Assembly (NCBI GenBank): GCA_009693745.1
Contig: SHWR01000008.1
Span: 1-27,748, forward strand
DNA: 27,748 nucleotides
Direction of reading: 5' to 3'
Source of the DNA: Candidatus Fonsibacter sp.
GTDB taxonomy: Bacteria > Pseudomonadota > Alphaproteobacteria > Pelagibacterales > Pelagibacteraceae
Positions 25,440 to 27,748 of this stretch are shown one piece after another; the first letter of the stretch is position 1, and each line of letters begins with the position of its first letter. The notes below the pieces were generated by a model that was given only the letters and a program-made list of their open reading frames with translations, was not told the origin of the DNA and made no database searches. The position numbers and the translations under genes are program-made.

Positions 25440-26538
25440 ATTGTTCAACTAAAATAGGTTTAATATTCTTATTTAAGTCGGAAGGAAAAATTCTAGCTTT
25501 TCCAATTTTTTTTAATAAAATTAGATTGATTTTAGAGCCTGATATTTTTTTATCATGTTTCATGTAATCAAAAATTTTATTTATGTCATTTTTATTAAAA
25601 AGATTTTTAATTTTATAATTAATATTTAATTTTTCGTACAAATTCTTGATACGTTGATAGTCATTGGTATGTAACATTTTCATTTTTACAGATAGAGAGG
25701 ATGCAATCATCATTCCATATAATACGGCCTCTCCATGAATAAGCTCTTCCGAATATTTTTTTACTGCTTCGAAGGCATGGGCAAATGTATGGCCAAAATT
25801 GAGTATCGCTCTTAAATTTTTTTCTTTTTCATCTTTTTGAACTATAATTGTTTTGCTTTTGCAACTTTCATTAATTGCATGCATCACTAAATTCATGTCA
25901 GTTAAATTAATTATTGCATGAGAATTCTTCTCTAACCAAGAAAAAAAAGTTCCGTTCATAATTAAAGCATATTTTAAAATTTCAGCGTAGCCGGCAACCA
26001 AATGTCTATGTGGTAAACTCTTTAATGTTATTGGGTCAATTAAGACAAGCTTAGGCTGGTAAAAAGTTCCGATCATATTTTTGCCCTCAATAGAATTAAT
26101 TCCAGTTTTTCCTCCAATTGAAGAATCTACTTGAGCTAATAAAGTTGTTGGAATTTGAATTAGGTTAATACCCCTTTTAAAGATACTGCTTGCAAATCCC
26201 GATAAATCTCCAATAACACCGCCACCTAATGCGATTACGCAGTCATCTCGATTAAAATTATATTGAAATAATTTTTTTAAAATAGCATTAGCAAAGTTCA
26301 TATTTTTTGATTTTTCACCAGCGCTCAAAGTAAAAAGATATTTATTTTTAGATTTTAAAGAAGTTAAGATTGAACGAATGTAAGATTTCGGAATATTTTT
26401 GTCAGTTATTAACAAAAAACCTTTCGCTTTTGGAATAATTTTTTTTATTTCTGCACCAGTGTTACTTAATAAATTTTTACCAATAATAATTGGATAATTA
26501 TTATTATTTAAATTAACTTTAATTGTTATTTTTTTCAT
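25432..26538 (-). CDS. aroB: 3-dehydroquinate synthase
   Basis: Second enzyme of the shikimate pathway, 368 residues, converting DAHP to 3-dehydroquinate with NAD and a divalent metal. GEKSKN, ALGGGVIGDLSGFASSIFKRG and QVDSSIGGKTGIN bind NAD and phosphate; the metal ligands are the Glu of YAEILKYA and the His residues in LNFGHTFAHAFE and LIHGEAVLYG. It starts inside the last 20 bases of aroK, so aroK and aroB form an operon as in many bacteria. Confidence 0.95.
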   Translation of the reverse strand: MKKITIKVNLNNNNYPIIIGKNLLSNTGAEIKKIIPKAKGFLLITDKNIPKSYIRSILTSLKSKNKYLFTLSAGEKSKNMNFANAILKKLFQYNFNRDDCVIALGGGVIGDLSGFASSIFKRGINLIQIPTTLLAQVDSSIGGKTGINSIEGKNMIGTFYQPKLVLIDPITLKSLPHRHLVAGYAEILKYALIMNGTFFSWLEKNSHAIINLTDMNLVMHAINESCKSKTIIVQKDEKEKNLRAILNFGHTFAHAFEAVKKYSEELIHGEAVLYGMMIASSLSVKMKMLHTNDYQRIKNLYEKLNINYKIKNLFNKNDINKIFDYMKHDKKISGSKINLILLKKIGKARIFPSDLNKNIKPILVEQFN

Positions 26539-27043
26539 AAAAATCTATAATTTTTTCAATAATCTTATTCTTGTTATTTAAATTACAATCTATTTCATAG
26601 TTGGCTAATTTATATATTGGGTCTCTAGTTTTTTTTAAATTTTTAACACTTTTTTCAATATTATTTTGATCTACCATTGGTCTTTTTTTAGCATTACGCT
26701 TAATGCGACTAATAATCAAATCTTCATCCACATTGAGCCAAATAGACAAGTATTCTTTTAAAATTTTCTTTCTAATAATATCATTAATAAATGCTCCTCC
26801 ACCTATGGAAATTATTTTTTCTTTGTCATCTTTTATTTTTAAGAAAATTTTTTCTTCTAGTTCTCTGAAATATTTTTCTCCATTTTTTTTAAAAATTTCA
26901 CTAATAGTAACATTTTCCTCTTTTTCTATTAATTCGTCAGTATCGATGAACTCAACCTTTAATTTTTTTGCAACTTCTTTTCCAATAGTACTTTTGCCGG
27001 TACCCATCATTCCAACTAATACTAAGCTTTTATGCGTTGCCAT
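26519..27043 (-). CDS. aroK: Shikimate kinase
   Basis: Phosphorylates shikimate at the 3-hydroxyl; 174 residues. Walker A is GMMGTGKST from residue 11, DTDELIE binds shikimate, GGGAF follows, and the lid region has KRPMVD. The length is usual. It heads the aroK-aroB operon; the 59 bases upstream separate it from the divergent small membrane protein gene. Confidence 0.95.
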   Translation of the reverse strand: MATHKSLVLVGMMGTGKSTIGKEVAKKLKVEFIDTDELIEKEENVTISEIFKKNGEKYFRELEEKIFLKIKDDKEKIISIGGGAFINDIIRKKILKEYLSIWLNVDEDLIISRIKRNAKKRPMVDQNNIEKSVKNLKKTRDPIYKLANYEIDCNLNNKNKIIEKIIDFYEKNNN

Positions 27044-27102
27044 TATTGAATGAATAATTTATTAACATAATTCTAATTAAAATATTATATAATTAATCTG
27101 TT

Positions 27103-27261
27103 ATGCCCTTTAGAACTTCAATACAAATCATCTTAGCGGCTATAGCTATTTTGATAGCCATATTTTGCATTCTTTATTATTTCGGTTCAAAAGATATTGT
27201 TCTAGAAAAAACAAAAATTATTGAAAAAATTCCTGTAGAAAAATTAAATATAGTTAAATAA
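27103..27261 (+). CDS. Small single-pass membrane protein (52 residues), unknown function
   Basis: ATG at 27103 to TAA at 27261, beginning MPFRTSIQ and followed by a hydrophobic stretch (about residues 9-27) and a short Lys/Glu-rich tail. The topology suggests a single membrane anchor with a small soluble tail. It occupies most of the gap between aroK and aceB, and its stop is 5 bases from the convergent aceB stop, the same tight spacing as confirmed genes here, which supports it being real. I do not recognise a family. Confidence 0.5.
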   Translation: MPFRTSIQIILAAIAILIAIFCILYYFGSKDIVLEKTKIIEKIPVEKLNIVK

Positions 27262-27266
27262 CAGGC

Positions 27267-27748
27267 TTATCTAGTAGCTTCCATTCGAACAATTTCGTTA
27301 TAAGCAGGAACAGTTAAAAAATCCTCGAAATGGTTAGCAATTGACATTTCTTCAAACATTTTTGCAGCACGTTCGTAATTACCTTTTTCAAATTTTTGTT
27401 CACCAACTTCTTTTTTAATCTGAATCATTTCTTCTTTAACAATTTTTTTTACATAAGCGGGATCAATTGTTTTACCATCAGCAGTTTTACATTGATGTTT
27501 ATTCCATTGCCAAACTTGTGCTCTTGAAATTTCAGCAGTAGCAGCATCTTCCATCAAATTATAAAGAGGCACACAACCGTTGCCACCGAGCCATGCAGCT
27601 AAATATTGAATTCCCACAGAAATATTTTTTCTAACACCTTCTTCAGTAATAGCTCCCTTTTCAGCTAATAATAAATCGTTAGCTTCAATTTTTATATTAC
27701 CAGGAATCTTGTTAACCTGATTTGCTTGTGGCATTTTTTCATCGAATA
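27267..27748 (-). CDS. aceB: Malate synthase (AceB type), C-terminal part (5' end outside window)
   Basis: The frame stays open to the right edge, so about 160 C-terminal residues are visible. VGIQYLAAWLGGNGCVPLYN, then NLMEDAATAEISR and QVWQW, with the terminal FEDFLTVPAYNEIV, are the hallmarks of malate synthase A. The enzyme condenses glyoxylate with acetyl-CoA to malate in the glyoxylate shunt. A methionine at 27734 is internal: the codons upstream (F-D-E-K) continue the family pattern VFDEKMPxxNQ. In SAR11 a glycine-responsive riboswitch has been reported before malate synthase; that region lies outside this window. Confidence 0.92.
   Translation of the reverse strand, partial: FDEKMPQANQVNKIPGNIKIEANDLLLAEKGAITEEGVRKNISVGIQYLAAWLGGNGCVPLYNLMEDAATAEISRAQVWQWNKHQCKTADGKTIDPAYVKKIVKEEMIQIKKEVGEQKFEKGNYERAAKMFEEMSIANHFEDFLTVPAYNEIVRMEATR

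Noticed and set aside
26703..27053. Open frame of 116 codons on the plus strand across aroK
   Set aside because: Antisense to aroK, low complexity (Ser, Phe, Ile runs), no family signature.
27267..27748. Malate synthase G (glcB) as the identity of the right-edge gene
   Set aside because: The C-terminal NLMEDAATAEISR and FLTxPAY blocks are those of malate synthase A; the G form has a different end.

Overview
The window is chromosomal DNA from an alphaproteobacterium, most likely a member of the SAR11 clade (Pelagibacterales). The signs are a very AT-rich base composition, genes that abut or overlap almost everywhere, no intergenic stretch above about 170 bases, and alphaproteobacterial signature genes: RegB/RegA, ChvI/ChvG, class I LysRS (lysK), the bolA / J-protein / cobS / cobT / rpmB neighbourhood, and a deoxyhypusine synthase-like gene beside ornithine decarboxylase. 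The assignment to SAR11 is inference; no rRNA is present. I see no tRNA, mobile element, CRISPR array or phage gene. The only parts cut by the window edges are gyrB (left) and aceB (right).

Layout. (1) 1-6745: the end of gyrB, then the redox sensor kinase regB on +, a four-gene polyamine operon on - (ornithine decarboxylase, DHS-like, aguB, aguA), then the RegA regulator on +. The sensor and its regulator are therefore separated by an inverted polyamine operon. A GC-rich, base-paired element (about 6121-6178) lies directly before regA and is the most interesting non-coding signal in the window. (2) 6746-8690 on -: an orphan ABC-2 ATPase, the biotin S-component bioY and a DUF6314-like small protein. 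(3) 8739-19235 on +: polA, chvI, chvG, ahcY, tsaE, an amgK-like kinase, lysK and pyrD, nearly all separated by fewer than 60 bases. The PTS genes (hprK, manX, HPr) that usually stand between chvG and ahcY in other alphaproteobacteria are missing. (4) 19203-20713 on -: a DUF3429 membrane protein and a TauE/SafE-family transporter. (5) 20851-21741 on +: ribosomal protein L28 and a YhhQ/VUT-type queuosine-precursor transporter. (6) 21738-25147 on -: a J-domain protein with two zinc modules, CobS and CobT, with bolA diverging from it. No CobN or other cobalamin gene is visible. (7) 25432-27043 on -: aroK and aroB of the shikimate pathway. (8) 27103-27748: a 52-residue membrane protein on + and the C-terminal part of malate synthase on -.

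How the genes work together. Two of the few signalling systems expected in such a genome are here: RegB/RegA (redox, quinone pool) and ChvG/ChvI (envelope or acid stress). The polyamine operon combines two routes to putrescine, from ornithine and from agmatine, with a likely homospermidine-type step. CobS, CobT, the J-protein and BolA form a compact module whose role in an organism lacking visible cobalamin synthesis is open. This module and the regA leader are my best candidates for undescribed biology.
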